64,000 nt of DNA from Blastococcus sp. KM273128 (GCF_021698975.1 NZ_SSXA01000003.1:27200-91199); one strand, 5' to 3'. Positions 16,695 through 25,763 are shown, numbered from the stretch's first letter. Notes: generated from the sequence alone by a model not told the origin. Translations and numbers: made by a program.

Positions 16695-17672
16695 TCATGG
16701 GGTCGGCGGGCCATCCAGGAGCTCCGCCACCGCGCGCAGCGCCCGCTCGGCCCCGGCGTCCAGCTCCCGCACCACCTCGGCGGCCGGGCGCTCCGCGGTG
16801 ACCAGGCCGACCGACTCGCCCGCGTAGACCGGGGCGGTCGCCGGGTCCCCGCTCCGGCGACCGTCCACGACCCGCTGCCGCGCCCCGGCGTCGTGGACCA
16901 GCTCCGCCTCGCGGCCGTGCCAGGCGCGGGAGAAGTCGTTGACCAGCGCGCGGCCGGGCCACCGCTCCGGCCACGGGATGCCCTCGGCGACGTCGAACGC
17001 CCGGGTCAGCACGGTCTCCTCGCCGGCCGCCGCGCGCACCCGCTCCCGGGCGGCGGGGGAGTTGAGGCCCTCCGGGCAGGCCAGCAGGGGGGTGCCGACC
17101 CAGACGCCCGCCGCGCCCGCGGCCAGGGCGGCGGCCATCCCCGCGCCGGTGGCGATGCCGCCGGCGGCCAGCACCGGCCGGTCGGTCAGCGCGAGCACCT
17201 CCTGCAGCAGGGGCAGGGTCGCGCGCTGCCCGGTGTGCCCGCCGGCCTCGCTGCCCTGGGCCACCACGAGGTCGACCCCCGCGGCCAGCGCGCGGTGCAG
17301 GTCCGCGACGGTGTTGACCTGCGTCGCGACGGTGATACCGGCGTCGTGCAGGTGCGGGACCCAGGGCGCCGGGTCCCCGAACGAGATCGAGACCAGGTCG
17401 GGGGTCGCCCGGAGCGTGGCGTCGAGGAGGTCGGGCCGGTCCGGCAGGGCCCACGCCATCAGCCCGACGCCGAACGGGAGCCCGTCCGAGCGGGGGACGG
17501 CGCACTGCTCGACCACGAAGGACGCCGGCGTCGCCGCACCGACGCCGATCATGCCGAGCCCGCCGCCGAGCGACACCGCCCGGGCGAGCGCACCCCCGGC
17601 CACGCCGGCCATCGGTGCCCCGACGACCGGCGTGGCGAGGGCGAAACGGCGGGTGAGCGCGGTCGAGATCAC
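16695..17672 (-). CDS. Nitronate monooxygenase (2-nitropropane dioxygenase-like)
   Basis: 325-residue FMN TIM-barrel enzyme oxidising alkyl nitronates such as propionate-3-nitronate. Key pieces: PVVGAPMAGVAGGALARAVS near the N-terminus, QGSEAGGHTGQRATLPLLQ containing the catalytic His, and PVLAAGGIATGAGMAAALAAGAAGVWVG for FMN phosphate. Begins with GTG 17672 (VISTALTRRF); the nearby ATG is out of frame. Followed upstream by a small conserved gene on the same strand. Confidence 0.9.
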   Translation of the reverse strand: MISTALTRRFALATPVVGAPMAGVAGGALARAVSLGGGLGMIGVGAATPASFVVEQCAVPRSDGLPFGVGLMAWALPDRPDLLDATLRATPDLVSISFGDPAPWVPHLHDAGITVATQVNTVADLHRALAAGVDLVVAQGSEAGGHTGQRATLPLLQEVLALTDRPVLAAGGIATGAGMAAALAAGAAGVWVGTPLLACPEGLNSPAARERVRAAAGEETVLTRAFDVAEGIPWPERWPGRALVNDFSRAWHGREAELVHDAGARQRVVDGRRSGDPATAPVYAGESVGLVTAERPAAEVVRELDAGAERALRAVAELLDGPPTP

Positions 17673-17688
17673 GACCGCATCCTGCCCT

Positions 17689-17931
17689 CTACTGCGTGGC
17701 CGGGCCGCCCTGCGAGGTGCCCTGGAGCCGGCCGAGGAACTCGTGGCAGCGCTTGGCGCGCTGGGAGTCCTGCTCCATGACCTCGCGGAAGAACGCCGCG
17801 ACGTCGTCCAGGCCCGCGTTCTCGGCGTCCCGGACGTACTGGCCGTAGTCGTGCCCGGCCTTGAGCGAGTGGTACTGGACGGAGACGAGGTCGTAGAAGA
17901 CGTCCTCGAAGCCGGTCTCACCGGTGGCCAT
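17689..17931 (-). CDS. Small helical conserved protein, possibly ferritin-like
   Basis: 80 residues: FEDVFYDLVSVQYHSLKAGHDYGQYVRDAE-type helices, then VAAFFREVMEQDSQRAKRCHEFLGRL. Acidic and His/Glu residues repeat along the helices, recalling a half ferritin-like bundle, but no family can be confirmed. ATG 17931 with GGAGGACC upstream. Ends 17 nt before the nitronate monooxygenase start, so probably co-transcribed with it. Confidence 0.75.
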   Translation of the reverse strand: MATGETGFEDVFYDLVSVQYHSLKAGHDYGQYVRDAENAGLDDVAAFFREVMEQDSQRAKRCHEFLGRLQGTSQGGPATQ

Positions 17932-17999
17932 CGGTCCTCCTCGGTTCAGGTGGGTGGGACGGGGCCGCCTTACCCCGGCGGGACCGGTCCGTCACACGG

Positions 18000-18218
18000 T
18001 CAGCCCGGCGGGTCGCCGTCGAAGGCGCCACCGGTGACGTCGCTGCCGCCCGCCTCGTCCTGCAGGTTCGCGCTGGTGGGCAGCTCCTCCTCGCCGGTCG
18101 ACGACGGGTCGTCCCCGGCGGAGGCGAGGTCCTCGCCCTCGCCGTAGGCGCCCGGGTCGGCCTGCAGCGTGCGGGGGTCGTTGAGCGGGTCGGGCGTGTC
18201 CGGATCGGTGACGGTCAT
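18000..18218 (-). CDS. Small acidic disordered protein
   Basis: 72 residues, very rich in Asp, Glu, Gly, Pro and Ser, with a single aromatic residue (Tyr) and no predicted fold (MTVTDPDTPDPLNDP... EGEDLASAGDD... EEELPTSANLQ). ATG 18218 has GGAG 8 nt upstream. One of several comparable micro-proteins in the window (50974, 51123, 53953, 55641). Hydrophilin-like composition suggests a desiccation or osmotic-stress role, which is inference. Confidence 0.7.
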   Translation of the reverse strand: MTVTDPDTPDPLNDPRTLQADPGAYGEGEDLASAGDDPSSTGEEELPTSANLQDEAGGSDVTGGAFDGDPPG

Positions 18219-18264
18219 GGACCGCTCCATTCCCGGGGCGCCGCGGGCCAACCCCTGGACCAAC

Positions 18265-18284
18265 GCGTAACCAATGTGTTACGC
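18265..18284. promoter_or_regulatory. ArsR operator GCGTAAC-N6-GTTACGC
   Basis: Perfect 7-bp inverted repeat with a 6-bp spacer, ending 8 bp before the GTG of the ArsR gene. Position suggests autorepression of the arsR-AHSA1 unit. Confidence 0.82.
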
Positions 18285-18291
18285 ATGACGC

Positions 18292-18621
18292 GTGGAGGCG
18301 TTGCAGGCGCTGGCGGACCCGATCCGGCGGGAGCTGGTCGGGTTGCTCGCGGCCGGGGAGCGGACGGCGGGCGAGCTCGCGGCACCGTTCCCGGTCAGCC
18401 GTCCGGCGATCAGCCGGCACCTCCGGGTGCTGCGGGAGGCCGGGCTGGTGCGCGTGCGCGCCGACGGGCGCGAGCGCCGCTACTCGCTCGACCCGCGGCC
18501 GCTGCGGGAGATCGACGACTGGCTGGAGCCCTACCGCGACCTGTGGGCGCAGCGGCTGGACGCCCTCGACACCGAGATCGCCCGCGGCCGGCGGGCGCGC
18601 AGACAGAGAGGACCGGGATGA
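18292..18621 (+). CDS. ArsR-family HTH regulator
   Basis: 109 residues: winged HTH with MEALQALADPIRRELVGLL, then VSRPAISRHLRVLREAGLVRV and the wing DGRERRYSLDP. No metal-binding Cys motif, so it belongs to the metal-independent ArsR group that commonly pairs with AHSA1/SRPBCC genes. GTG 18292. Its stop overlaps the start of the next gene (ATGA), a classic coupled pair. A palindrome overlaps its promoter. Confidence 0.92.
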   Translation: MEALQALADPIRRELVGLLAAGERTAGELAAPFPVSRPAISRHLRVLREAGLVRVRADGRERRYSLDPRPLREIDDWLEPYRDLWAQRLDALDTEIARGRRARRQRGPG

Positions 18622-19145
18622 ACCCGCGCACCGAGGACGCAGACCTGGGAGCCCGGCGGGGCACCGTCACCACCGAGGCCGACGGCCGGCGCCGGCTGGA
18701 GTTCCGCCGCAGCTGGCCCGACCCGATCGACGACGTCTGGGCCGCGCTCACCGAGCCCGACCGCCTGGCGAGCTGGATCGGCACCTACGACGGCGAGCGG
18801 CGCCCCGGCGGGTCGGGCACCTTCACGATGACCCACGAGGACGAGCCGGTGGGGGAGCCGATGACCGTCGTCGAGTGCGACCCGCCGCGGCGGCTGGTCG
18901 TGCAGTGGGTGCAGGAGCAGGAGGGCTCCGGCGTCTGGCGGATCGACCTGGACCTGTTCGCGGAGGGGGACCGCACGGTCCTGCGCTTCGTCCAGTACTT
19001 CGCCGCCGGCACCGAGGTCACCGACTTCGCAATGGGCTGGCACTGGTACCTCGACAAGCTCGACGCCGAGGTCAGCGGCCGGCCGGTGCCCGGCGAGTGG
19101 GACGACTTCTACGGGCAGGTCGGCCCGGTCTACGGGCGCAGCTGA
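18618..19145 (+). CDS. SRPBCC / AHSA1 domain protein
   Basis: 175 residues, START/Bet v1-like fold of the AHSA1 group: RLEFRRSWPDPIDDVWAALT, RLASWIGTY, ECDPPRRLVVQW and C-terminal MGWHWYLDKLDAEVSG. Likely binds a hydrophobic ligand; ligand unknown. ATG 18618 overlaps the arsR stop by 4 nt. Together they resemble ArsR-AHSA1 stress modules common in actinobacteria. Confidence 0.9.
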   Translation: MNPRTEDADLGARRGTVTTEADGRRRLEFRRSWPDPIDDVWAALTEPDRLASWIGTYDGERRPGGSGTFTMTHEDEPVGEPMTVVECDPPRRLVVQWVQEQEGSGVWRIDLDLFAEGDRTVLRFVQYFAAGTEVTDFAMGWHWYLDKLDAEVSGRPVPGEWDDFYGQVGPVYGRS

Positions 19146-19151
19146 GCGGGC

Positions 19152-20312
19152 TCACGCGGGGTCCCTCGTCTGCACCGGGTCGGGGCCGGTCCACGGTCCG
19201 AGCCGGCCGAGCAGGCGGTCGCGCGAGGCGAGCCGCGGCCCGGCCTGCACCGGGTAGGCGTCGTAGGCGTCGGTGAGCTCCCGGGCGGCGTGCACGGCGA
19301 AGTTCGGGTCGTCCTGCGCCTCCCGGGCGACCGCCACCAGGTCGGCCGCCCCGCCGGCCACGATCGCCTCGGCCTGGCGGGCGTCGACCACCAGCCCCAC
19401 GGCCATGGTGGCGATGTCGGCCTGCTCGCGGACCGCCGCGGCGTAGGGCACCTGGTAGCCGTAGCCGATCGGGTGCTCCCACGCGCCGCCCAGGCCCCCG
19501 CCGGAGACGTCGACGACGTCGACCCCGCGGGCGCGCAGCTCGCGGGCGAAGGCGACGGTGTCCTCGACGGTGAGCCCCTCCCCGGAGCCGTCGACGGCGG
19601 AGACGCGCACCAGCAGCGGCTTGCCCGCCGGCCAGGCGGCACGGACGGCGTCGACCACCTCGAGCGGGAACCGCATCCGCCCCTCCCGCGAGCCGCCGTA
19701 CGCGTCCTCGCGCACGTTGCTCAACGGGGAGAGGAACTGGTGCAGCAGGTAGCCGTGCGCGGCGTGCACCTCCACGACGTCGAACCCGGCGGCGTCGGCC
19801 CGGCGGGCGGCGGCGGCGAACGCCTCGCGCACCTCAGCCAGCCCCTCGGCGGTCAGCGCGTGCGGCACCGGCCACCCCGGCCCGGCGGGGACGGCGGAGG
19901 CCGAGACCGTGGGCCACGGCGCCTCGCCGGGGCGGGCGTCCTCCGCGGTCACCGGCCCGGAGCCCTCCCACGGGCGCCGGCTGCTCGCCTTGGCGCCGGC
20001 GTGGGCGAGCTGGATGCCGGCCGCGGCGCCCTCGGCGTGCAGGAAGTCCACGACCCGCGCCAGCCCCGGCACCTGGTCGTCGGACCACAGGCCGACGTCG
20101 CCGTGGCTGATCCGCCCCTCCGGCGTCACCCCCGTCGCCTCCACGATCACGAGCCCGAAGCCGCCGAGGGCGAACCGGCCCAGGTGCACGAGGTGGTAGT
20201 CGCCGACGTAGCCGTCGGTGACCGAGTACTGGCACATCGGGGCCACGGCGAGGCGGTTGCGCAGCGTCGCATCACGGAGACGGAACGGCGAGAGGAGGGT
20301 GGAGGAAGTCAC
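19152..20312 (-). CDS. Old yellow enzyme family NADH:flavin oxidoreductase (YqjM-like)
   Basis: 386-residue FMN-dependent ene-reductase. N-terminus LLSPFRLRDATLRNRLAVAPMCQYS contains the YqjM-type Cys; IQLAHAGAKAS, the HAAHGYLLHQFLSPLSN barrel signature and ADIATMAVGLVVDARQAEAI are also present. Reduces activated C=C bonds of enals, enones or maleimides with NAD(P)H. GTG 20312 (VTSSTLLSPF) is chosen because it begins at the family N-terminus; the open frame upstream covers promoter sequence. Divergent from PEPCK with 202 bp between. Confidence 0.92.
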   Translation of the reverse strand: MTSSTLLSPFRLRDATLRNRLAVAPMCQYSVTDGYVGDYHLVHLGRFALGGFGLVIVEATGVTPEGRISHGDVGLWSDDQVPGLARVVDFLHAEGAAAGIQLAHAGAKASSRRPWEGSGPVTAEDARPGEAPWPTVSASAVPAGPGWPVPHALTAEGLAEVREAFAAAARRADAAGFDVVEVHAAHGYLLHQFLSPLSNVREDAYGGSREGRMRFPLEVVDAVRAAWPAGKPLLVRVSAVDGSGEGLTVEDTVAFARELRARGVDVVDVSGGGLGGAWEHPIGYGYQVPYAAAVREQADIATMAVGLVVDARQAEAIVAGGAADLVAVAREAQDDPNFAVHAARELTDAYDAYPVQAGPRLASRDRLLGRLGPWTGPDPVQTRDPA

Positions 20313-20374
20313 GAAGTGTGGCGAACGCCGCCTTGTACCAGACTGTTCCGGGCTGAGCGGTAGACGTCCTATAC

Positions 20375-20394
20375 GTAACATTTGTCTCGGTTAC
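20375..20394. promoter_or_regulatory. Inverted repeat GTAAC-N10-GTTAC between OYE and PEPCK
   Basis: Perfect 5-bp half sites spaced by 10 bp, overlapping the proposed PEPCK -35 box at 20391. Could be an operator controlling one or both divergent genes; no regulator is adjacent. Confidence 0.5.
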
Positions 20395-20419
20395 AGGTGC
20401 GTTCCCGCGCTTGTAGCCT
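20391..20419 (+). promoter_or_regulatory. Putative PEPCK promoter
   Basis: TTACAG (20391-20396), 17-bp spacer, TAGCCT (20414-20419), about 95 bp before the pckG GTG. Best sigma-70-type match in the intergenic region; not verified experimentally. Confidence 0.5.
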
Positions 20420-20514
20420 GACCCGATCCGAACGGCCGTCCCGGCGGCCGCGGATCGCAGGGCACCACCGTCGGAGCGGGGATCCGCACCGGCGACGCAG
20501 AGGATGGAGACGCC

Positions 20515-22329
20515 GTGACCACCGTGGCCACCCCAGGTCTGGAGAACGCCCCCACGACGCACGCCCGGCTGCTGGCCTGGGTGCGGGAGATGGCCGAGCT
20601 CACGACCCCCGACGAGGTGGTCTGGGTAGACGGCACCGACGAGGAGTGGGAGCGGCTCACCCGGAAGCTCGTCGACGCGGGCACCTTCACGCCGCTGGAG
20701 AAGAAGCCCAACTCCTTCTGGTGCGCCTCCGACCCCAGCGACGTCGCGCGCGTCGAGGACCGCACCTTCATCTGCTCGGTCGACGAGGCCGACGCGGGTC
20801 CCACCAACAACTGGATGGACCCGGGCGAGATGAAGTCGGTCATGACCGAGCTGTACCGGGGCTCCATGCGCGGCCGGACGATGTACGTCATCCCCTTCTG
20901 CATGGGCCCGGTCGAGGCCGAGAACCCGATGTTCGGCGTCGAGCTCACCGACTCCGAGTACGTCGTCGTCTCCATGCGCGTGATGGCCCGCATCGGCAGC
21001 CGCATCCTCGAGGCCATGGGCTCCGACCGGCCCTTCGTGCCGGCGATGCACTCCCTCGGCGCCCCGTTGGAGCCCGGTCAGGCCGACGTGCCGTGGCCCT
21101 GCAGCGACACCAAGTACATCGTGCACTTCCCCGAGGAGCGGGCCATCTGGTCCTACGGCTCCGGCTACGGCGGCAACGCGCTGCTGGGGAAGAAGTGCTA
21201 CTCGCTGCGCATCGCCTCGGTCATGGCGCGCGACGAGGGCTGGCTGGCCGAGCACATGCTGATCCTCAAGCTCACCAACCCGCAGCAGAAGACCTACTAC
21301 ATCGCCGCCGCCTTCCCGAGCGCCTGCGGGAAGACCAACCTGGCGATGCTCGAGCCGACCATCCCCGGCTGGAAGGTCGAGACCCTGGGCGACGACATCG
21401 CCTGGATGCGCTTCGGCGAGGACGGCCGCCTCTACGCGCTCAACCCCGAGTACGGCCTGTTCGGCGTCGCGCCGGGCACCGGGTGGGACACGAACCCGAA
21501 CGCCATGCGCACCATCGACAAGGGCAACTCGGTGTTCACCAACGTCGCGCTCACCGACGACGGCGACGTCTGGTGGGAGGGCATGACCGACGAGCCGCCG
21601 GCGCACCTCACCGACTGGAAGGGCCGGGACTGGACGCCGGACAGCGACGAGCTGTCCAGCCACCCGAACAGCCGCTTCTGCACGCCGATCACCCAGTGCC
21701 CGATCCTGGCGCCGGAGTACGACGACCCGAAGGGCGTGCCGATCTCGGCGATCCTCTTCGGCGGCCGGCGCAAGACCACGATCCCGCTGGTCACCGAGGC
21801 CCGGGACTGGAACCACGGCGTGTTCATGGGCGCGACGCTCTCCTCGGAGACCACCGCCGCCGCCACCGGCGCGGTCGGCGTCGTCCGCCGCGACCCGTTC
21901 GCGATGCTGCCGTTCATCGGCTACAACGCCGGTGACTACTTCGGCCACTGGGTCGAGACCGGCAAGATGCACGACGCCAGCAAGCTGCCGAAGATCTTCT
22001 ACGTCAACTGGTTCCGCCGGGACGCCGACGGTGGCTTCCTCTGGCCGGGCTTCGGCGAGAACAGCCGCGTGCTCAAGTGGGTCATCGAGCGCCTCGAGGG
22101 CACCGCGGCCGCCGTCGAGACGCCGGTGGGCCACGTGCCCACGGCGGACTCGCTCGACGTCTCCGGCCTGGACATGACCACCGAGCAGGTCGAGCAGGCC
22201 CTCGCCGTCAAGCCCGAGGAGTGGCGCGAGGAGATCCCGCAGATCACCGAGTGGTTCGAGAAGTTCGGCGAGAAGCTGCCCAGCACCATGTGGGACGAGC
22301 TGGAGATCCTCAAGAGCCGCCTGGCCTGA
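20515..22329 (+). CDS. pckG: Phosphoenolpyruvate carboxykinase (GTP)
   Basis: 604-residue GTP-dependent PEPCK, converting oxaloacetate and GTP to PEP, CO2 and GDP at the entry to gluconeogenesis. Diagnostic features: [12 protein letters not shown] kinase 1a loop with the GTP-PEPCK reactive Cys (about residue 271), [15 protein letters not shown] (metal site), [14 protein letters not shown], and [22 protein letters not shown] for nucleotide binding. Length matches mycobacterial PckA (606). GTG 20515 follows GGATGGAGA. Followed by an intergenic hairpin repeat and a strong terminator. Confidence 0.97.
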   Translation: MTTVATPGLENAPTTHARLLAWVREMAELTTPDEVVWVDGTDEEWERLTRKLVDAGTFTPLEKKPNSFWCASDPSDVARVEDRTFICSVDEADAGPTNNWMDPGEMKSVMTELYRGSMRGRTMYVIPFCMGPVEAENPMFGVELTDSEYVVVSMRVMARIGSRILEAMGSDRPFVPAMHSLGAPLEPGQADVPWPCSDTKYIVHFPEERAIWSYGSGYGGNALLGKKCYSLRIASVMARDEGWLAEHMLILKLTNPQQKTYYIAAAFPSACGKTNLAMLEPTIPGWKVETLGDDIAWMRFGEDGRLYALNPEYGLFGVAPGTGWDTNPNAMRTIDKGNSVFTNVALTDDGDVWWEGMTDEPPAHLTDWKGRDWTPDSDELSSHPNSRFCTPITQCPILAPEYDDPKGVPISAILFGGRRKTTIPLVTEARDWNHGVFMGATLSSETTAAATGAVGVVRRDPFAMLPFIGYNAGDYFGHWVETGKMHDASKLPKIFYVNWFRRDADGGFLWPGFGENSRVLKWVIERLEGTAAAVETPVGHVPTADSLDVSGLDMTTEQVEQALAVKPEEWREEIPQITEWFEKFGEKLPSTMWDELEILKSRLA

Positions 22330-22336
22330 AGAAACA

Positions 22337-22394
22337 CCCCCTGCCCCCCACCACTCGCACGCTCGCGGCGGGGCCTTGCAGGGGGCCCGTTCCA
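22337..22394 (+). repeat. Intergenic hairpin repeat, copy 1
   Basis: About 58 bp starting 8 nt after the pckG stop. CCCCCTGC (22337-22344) pairs with GCAGGGGG (22378-22385). A diverged second copy at 41455-41512 shares the ACC-CTCG-AC-CTCGCG core and the terminal CCGTTCCA, and also starts 8 nt after a stop codon. Confidence 0.75.
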
Positions 22395-22404
22395 GCACGT
22401 CGCA

Positions 22405-22436
22405 AGGGCCCGGACCGCAGCCGCGGTCCGGGCCCT
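22405..22436 (+). terminator. Strong terminator hairpin after pckG
   Basis: AGGGCCCGGACCGC (22405-22418) and GCGGTCCGGGCCCT (22423-22436) form a perfect 14-bp stem with AGCC loop. Confidence 0.9.
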
Positions 22437-22542
22437 CCGTCGTCCGCCCCCGGGCGGCGCCACGGGTCGCCGTCGCGGCGCGCGCGGCCACGGTCGGTTA
22501 GCGTGGCTGGGCCCCTTCCCGTTCCCGGAGGCAACCCCGCTC

Positions 22543-23757
22543 GTGCCCAATCCCTACCTGCAGGTGCTGCGCACACCGCACGCCCTGCCGATGGTGCTCG
22601 CTGCCTTCATCGGACGGTTGCCCCTCTCGATGGTCGGCCTGGGCTCGGTCCTGCTGGTCGCGGACGAGACCGGCTCCTACGGCCTCGGTGGTGCCGTGGC
22701 GGCGACCGGCGCGGTGACGACGGCGGCGGCGGGGCCGTTGCTGGGGCGGTGGGCCGACACCCACGGCCAGCGGCGGGTGCTGCTCCCGGTGCTGGCCGTG
22801 TTCGTGCTCTCCGGGGTGGTCTTCCTCTTCTCCGTGCGGGAGGGCTGGTCGCTGCTGCTGACCTTCCTCTCCGCGGGGCTGGCCGGGGCGTGCATCCCGC
22901 CGGTCTCCTCGATGATCCGCGTCCGGTGGACCCACCTGCTGCGCGGCAGCCACCGGTTGCACACGGCGCTGTCGATGGAGTCCGTCGTCGACGAGTTCGT
23001 CTTCATCGTCGGCCCGGTGCTGGTGACCTTCCTCTCGACCACCGGGCACGCGACCTCCGGCGTGGTGACGGCGTTCACCCTCGCCGCCGTCGGCAGCCTG
23101 CTGTTCGCCGCGCAGCGCCGCACCGAGCCCGAGCCGCACGGGCACGCCAGCCGGCAGGGGCCGTCCGCGATCCGCACCCGGGGTCTGCGGGTGCTCTTCG
23201 TCGTCGGGGCGGCCGTGGGCGCCATCCTCGGCACGCTCGAGATCGCCCTCGTGGCCTTCGCCGACGAGCAGGACGCGATGGCGCTGTCCGGGGTGCTCAT
23301 CGCCAGCCTGGCGGTCGGTTCGATGGCCAGCGGCATCGGCTGGGGCGCCATCCACTGGCAGCTGCCGCTGCGGCTGCGGCTGGTCGGCGCGCTCGTGCTG
23401 CTCACCGTGCTCGTCGTCCCGCTGCTGTTCATCGACGGCGTCTGGCTGATGGTGCCCTTCGTGGTCGTCGCCGGGATCGCCGTCTCGCCCTCGCTGATCA
23501 GCTCGTTCACCCTGGCCGAGCTCCTCGTGCCCCGGTCGGCGGTGACCGAGGCGTTCACCTGGATCGGCACCGCGCTGGGCCTGGGCGTGGCCGTGGGCGC
23601 CTCGGTCGCCGGCAAGATCGTCGACGTCGCCGGCGCCAACCGGGCGTTCGTCGTCGCGATCGTGGCCGCGGGGGTGGCCGCGGTCGTCGTCGGTGCCTAC
23701 CAGCGCCTTCTCCACGTGCCGGCCGAGCACGCCGCCGAGCCGGCGCTGGCCCGCTGA
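22543..23757 (+). CDS. MFS transporter
   Basis: 404 residues with 12 hydrophobic segments; MVLAAFIGRLPLSMVGLGSVLLV at the start and LLGRWADTHGQRRVLLPVLAVF as the loop 2-3 motif. Resembles sugar/arabinose-efflux-like MFS proteins of actinobacteria. GTG 22543 (VPNPYLQVL) follows GGAGG. It ends 11 nt before the S33 peptidase gene, which in turn overlaps acVLRF1, so the three likely form one operon. Substrate unknown. Confidence 0.87.
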   Translation: MPNPYLQVLRTPHALPMVLAAFIGRLPLSMVGLGSVLLVADETGSYGLGGAVAATGAVTTAAAGPLLGRWADTHGQRRVLLPVLAVFVLSGVVFLFSVREGWSLLLTFLSAGLAGACIPPVSSMIRVRWTHLLRGSHRLHTALSMESVVDEFVFIVGPVLVTFLSTTGHATSGVVTAFTLAAVGSLLFAAQRRTEPEPHGHASRQGPSAIRTRGLRVLFVVGAAVGAILGTLEIALVAFADEQDAMALSGVLIASLAVGSMASGIGWGAIHWQLPLRLRLVGALVLLTVLVVPLLFIDGVWLMVPFVVVAGIAVSPSLISSFTLAELLVPRSAVTEAFTWIGTALGLGVAVGASVAGKIVDVAGANRAFVVAIVAAGVAAVVVGAYQRLLHVPAEHAAEPALAR

Positions 23758-23768
23758 GCGGCGACGCC

Positions 23769-25025
23769 GTGCAGGAGTACGCGCTCCCCGGGGCGCACGT
23801 GCGCGAGCGGTCGGTCACCGTGCCGCTGCACCGGGGGGCCCCCGACGACGGCGGGACCGTCGACGTCTTCGTCCGCGAGCTGGTCCACCCCGACCGGCGT
23901 GCCGACGACCTCCCGCTGCTGCTCTTCCTCCAGGGCGGCCCCGGCGGCAGGTCGCCGCGCCCCACCCGCGGCGGCTGGATCGAGCGGGCGCTGCGCGAGT
24001 ACCGCGTCGTCCTGCTCGACCAGCGCGGCACCGGCCGCAGCTCCCGCGTGACCGGCGCCGGGATCAGCCGGTTCCCCGACGCCGGCTCGGCCGCCCGGCA
24101 CCTGCTCGCCTTCCGCGCCGACTCCATCGTGGCCGACGCCGAGCACGTCCGGCGCACCCTCTACGACGGGCGCCGCTGGACCACCCTCGGGCAGAGCTAC
24201 GGCGGTTTCATCACCCTCACCTACCTCTCGCGGGCGCCGGAGGGGCTGACCCGCTGCCTGGTCACCGGGGGGCTGGCGGGCCTGCGCGCCGACGCCCGCG
24301 AGGTCTACCGCCGCACCTACCCGCGGGTGGCGGCGAAGACCCGGCGGTTCTACGCGCGCTACCCCGGGGACGTCGAGCGGGTCGCCGCCGTCGCCGACCG
24401 GCTGGCCGCCGCCCCGGCGACGCTGCCCGACGGCGACCGGCTCACCGTCCGCCGTCTGCAGACCGTGGGCCAGGCGCTGGGGGCCCGGGACGGCGCCGAG
24501 GAGCTGCACTGGCTCTTCGAGGAGGCGCTCGACGACGACGGCGGGCTCTCGGACACCTTTCTCGACCAGGTCGCCCGGCGCACCGCCTACTGGGACAACC
24601 CGCTCTACGCGGCGCTGCACGAGAGCATCTACGCGCAGGGCCCCGGCCCGGTCGGCTGGGCGGCGGAGGCGGAGCGGGGGCCGGAGTTCGACGGTGACCG
24701 CCGCCCGCTGCCGTTCACCGGCGAGATGGTCTACCCCTGGATGTTCGACGAGATCACCTCGCTGCGGCCGTTCGGCCCGGCCGCGCACGCGCTCGCCGAG
24801 GTCGAGGAGTTCCCCGCGCTGTACGACCCCGCCCGGCTGGCAGCCAACGAGGTGCCGGTCGACGCCGCGGTCTACTTCGACGACATGTACGTCGACGCCG
24901 GGCTCTCGCTGCAGACGGCCGAGGAGGTCGGGAACGTGCGCACCTGGGTGACCAACGAGCACGAGCACGACGGCCTCCGGGTGGGCGACGTGCTCGACCG
25001 GCTGCTCGCGCTGCGGTCCCGGTGA
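23769..25025 (+). CDS. S33-family prolyl aminopeptidase (alpha/beta hydrolase)
   Basis: 418 residues. LFLQGGPGG (oxyanion HGGPG-type motif), LLDQRGTGRSSR, nucleophile Ser143 in TLGQSYGGFITLTYL, and a late His in NEHEHDGLR fit the proline iminopeptidase family, which removes N-terminal Pro (or other) residues from peptides. No signal peptide. GTG 23769, weak ribosome-binding site, 11 nt after the MFS gene. The stop overlaps the acVLRF1 start (GTGA). The pairing of an aminopeptidase with a ribosome-rescue hydrolase may be functional (inference). Confidence 0.88.
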   Translation: MQEYALPGAHVRERSVTVPLHRGAPDDGGTVDVFVRELVHPDRRADDLPLLLFLQGGPGGRSPRPTRGGWIERALREYRVVLLDQRGTGRSSRVTGAGISRFPDAGSAARHLLAFRADSIVADAEHVRRTLYDGRRWTTLGQSYGGFITLTYLSRAPEGLTRCLVTGGLAGLRADAREVYRRTYPRVAAKTRRFYARYPGDVERVAAVADRLAAAPATLPDGDRLTVRRLQTVGQALGARDGAEELHWLFEEALDDDGGLSDTFLDQVARRTAYWDNPLYAALHESIYAQGPGPVGWAAEAERGPEFDGDRRPLPFTGEMVYPWMFDEITSLRPFGPAAHALAEVEEFPALYDPARLAANEVPVDAAVYFDDMYVDAGLSLQTAEEVGNVRTWVTNEHEHDGLRVGDVLDRLLALRSR

Positions 25026-25678
25026 CCCGCGCCCGGGCCGCTGCCGGTGGTGGGCGGCAGCTCGGGGTGGCCCCCGAGCGGCTGGGCAGGTGGCTGGACG
25101 GCGTCGCGACGCGGCACGGCGCGTTCACGGCGGTCGAGCCGGTCGACGACGGGCTGCGGATCACCTGCGCGGACACGACCACCGTCGTGCTGCGCGCCCC
25201 GTTCGGCTGGACGCCGGAGAACCCGCTGCTGGCCAGCTTCACCGCCGCCGCGGGGCGCCCGCGCCGGGCCGCCGTGCTGCTGGTGCGCCGCGGCCGGTGG
25301 GCGGTCGGCGTCTTCGACGGCGGGGCGCTGGTGGCCTCCAAGGTCGACGCCCGCCAGGTGCAGGGCCGGACGGCGGCCGGTGGCTGGTCGCAGCAGCGGT
25401 TCGCGCGACGGCGGGCCAACCAGACCGACGCCGTCGTCGGGCACGCGGTGGAGACCGCCGCCCGGGTGCTGCTGCCGCACGTCGAGGGGCTGGCCGCGCT
25501 GTTCACCGGGGGCGACCGGGGGCTGGCCGACGACGTGCTCGCCGACCCCCGGCTGCGACCGCTGGCCGCCCTGCGCCGCGACCCCGCCCTGGACGTGGGC
25601 GAGCCGACGAAGGCGGTGCTGCTGGAGACCCCGAAGCAGTTCCGCGCCGTCCAGGTGCTCATCCGCGAGCCCGAGTAG
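25022..25678 (+). CDS. acVLRF1 family peptidyl-tRNA hydrolase
   Basis: 218 residues matching the actinobacterial Vms1-like release-factor-1 (VLRF1) family. The catalytic loop GGWSQQRFARRRANQ is at residues 120-134 with Gln124/125 as the presumed hydrolytic glutamine, and the C-terminal VGEPTKAVLLETP strand follows. Family knowledge: VLRF1 domains cleave peptidyl-tRNA on stalled 50S-nascent-chain complexes in ribosome quality control. The GTG at 25022 overlaps the upstream stop codon. Located at the end of an MFS-aminopeptidase operon. Confidence 0.88.
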   Translation: MTRARAAAGGGRQLGVAPERLGRWLDGVATRHGAFTAVEPVDDGLRITCADTTTVVLRAPFGWTPENPLLASFTAAAGRPRRAAVLLVRRGRWAVGVFDGGALVASKVDARQVQGRTAAGGWSQQRFARRRANQTDAVVGHAVETAARVLLPHVEGLAALFTGGDRGLADDVLADPRLRPLAALRRDPALDVGEPTKAVLLETPKQFRAVQVLIREPE

Positions 25679-25682
25679 CCCT

Positions 25683-25727
25683 GTCGTGCCGAGTGGTGGG
25701 CCCCGGAGGGGTCCGCGCAGGCACGAC
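25683..25727 (+). terminator. Hairpin after acVLRF1 gene
   Basis: GTCGTGCC (25683-25690) pairs with GGCACGAC (25720-25727); an inner GGGCCCC/GGGGTCC pairing adds to the stem. Starts 5 nt after the stop codon. Confidence 0.65.
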
Positions 25728-25763
25728 GCAACGGCTCAGCGGCGACCGGGGACGGCACCTGGC

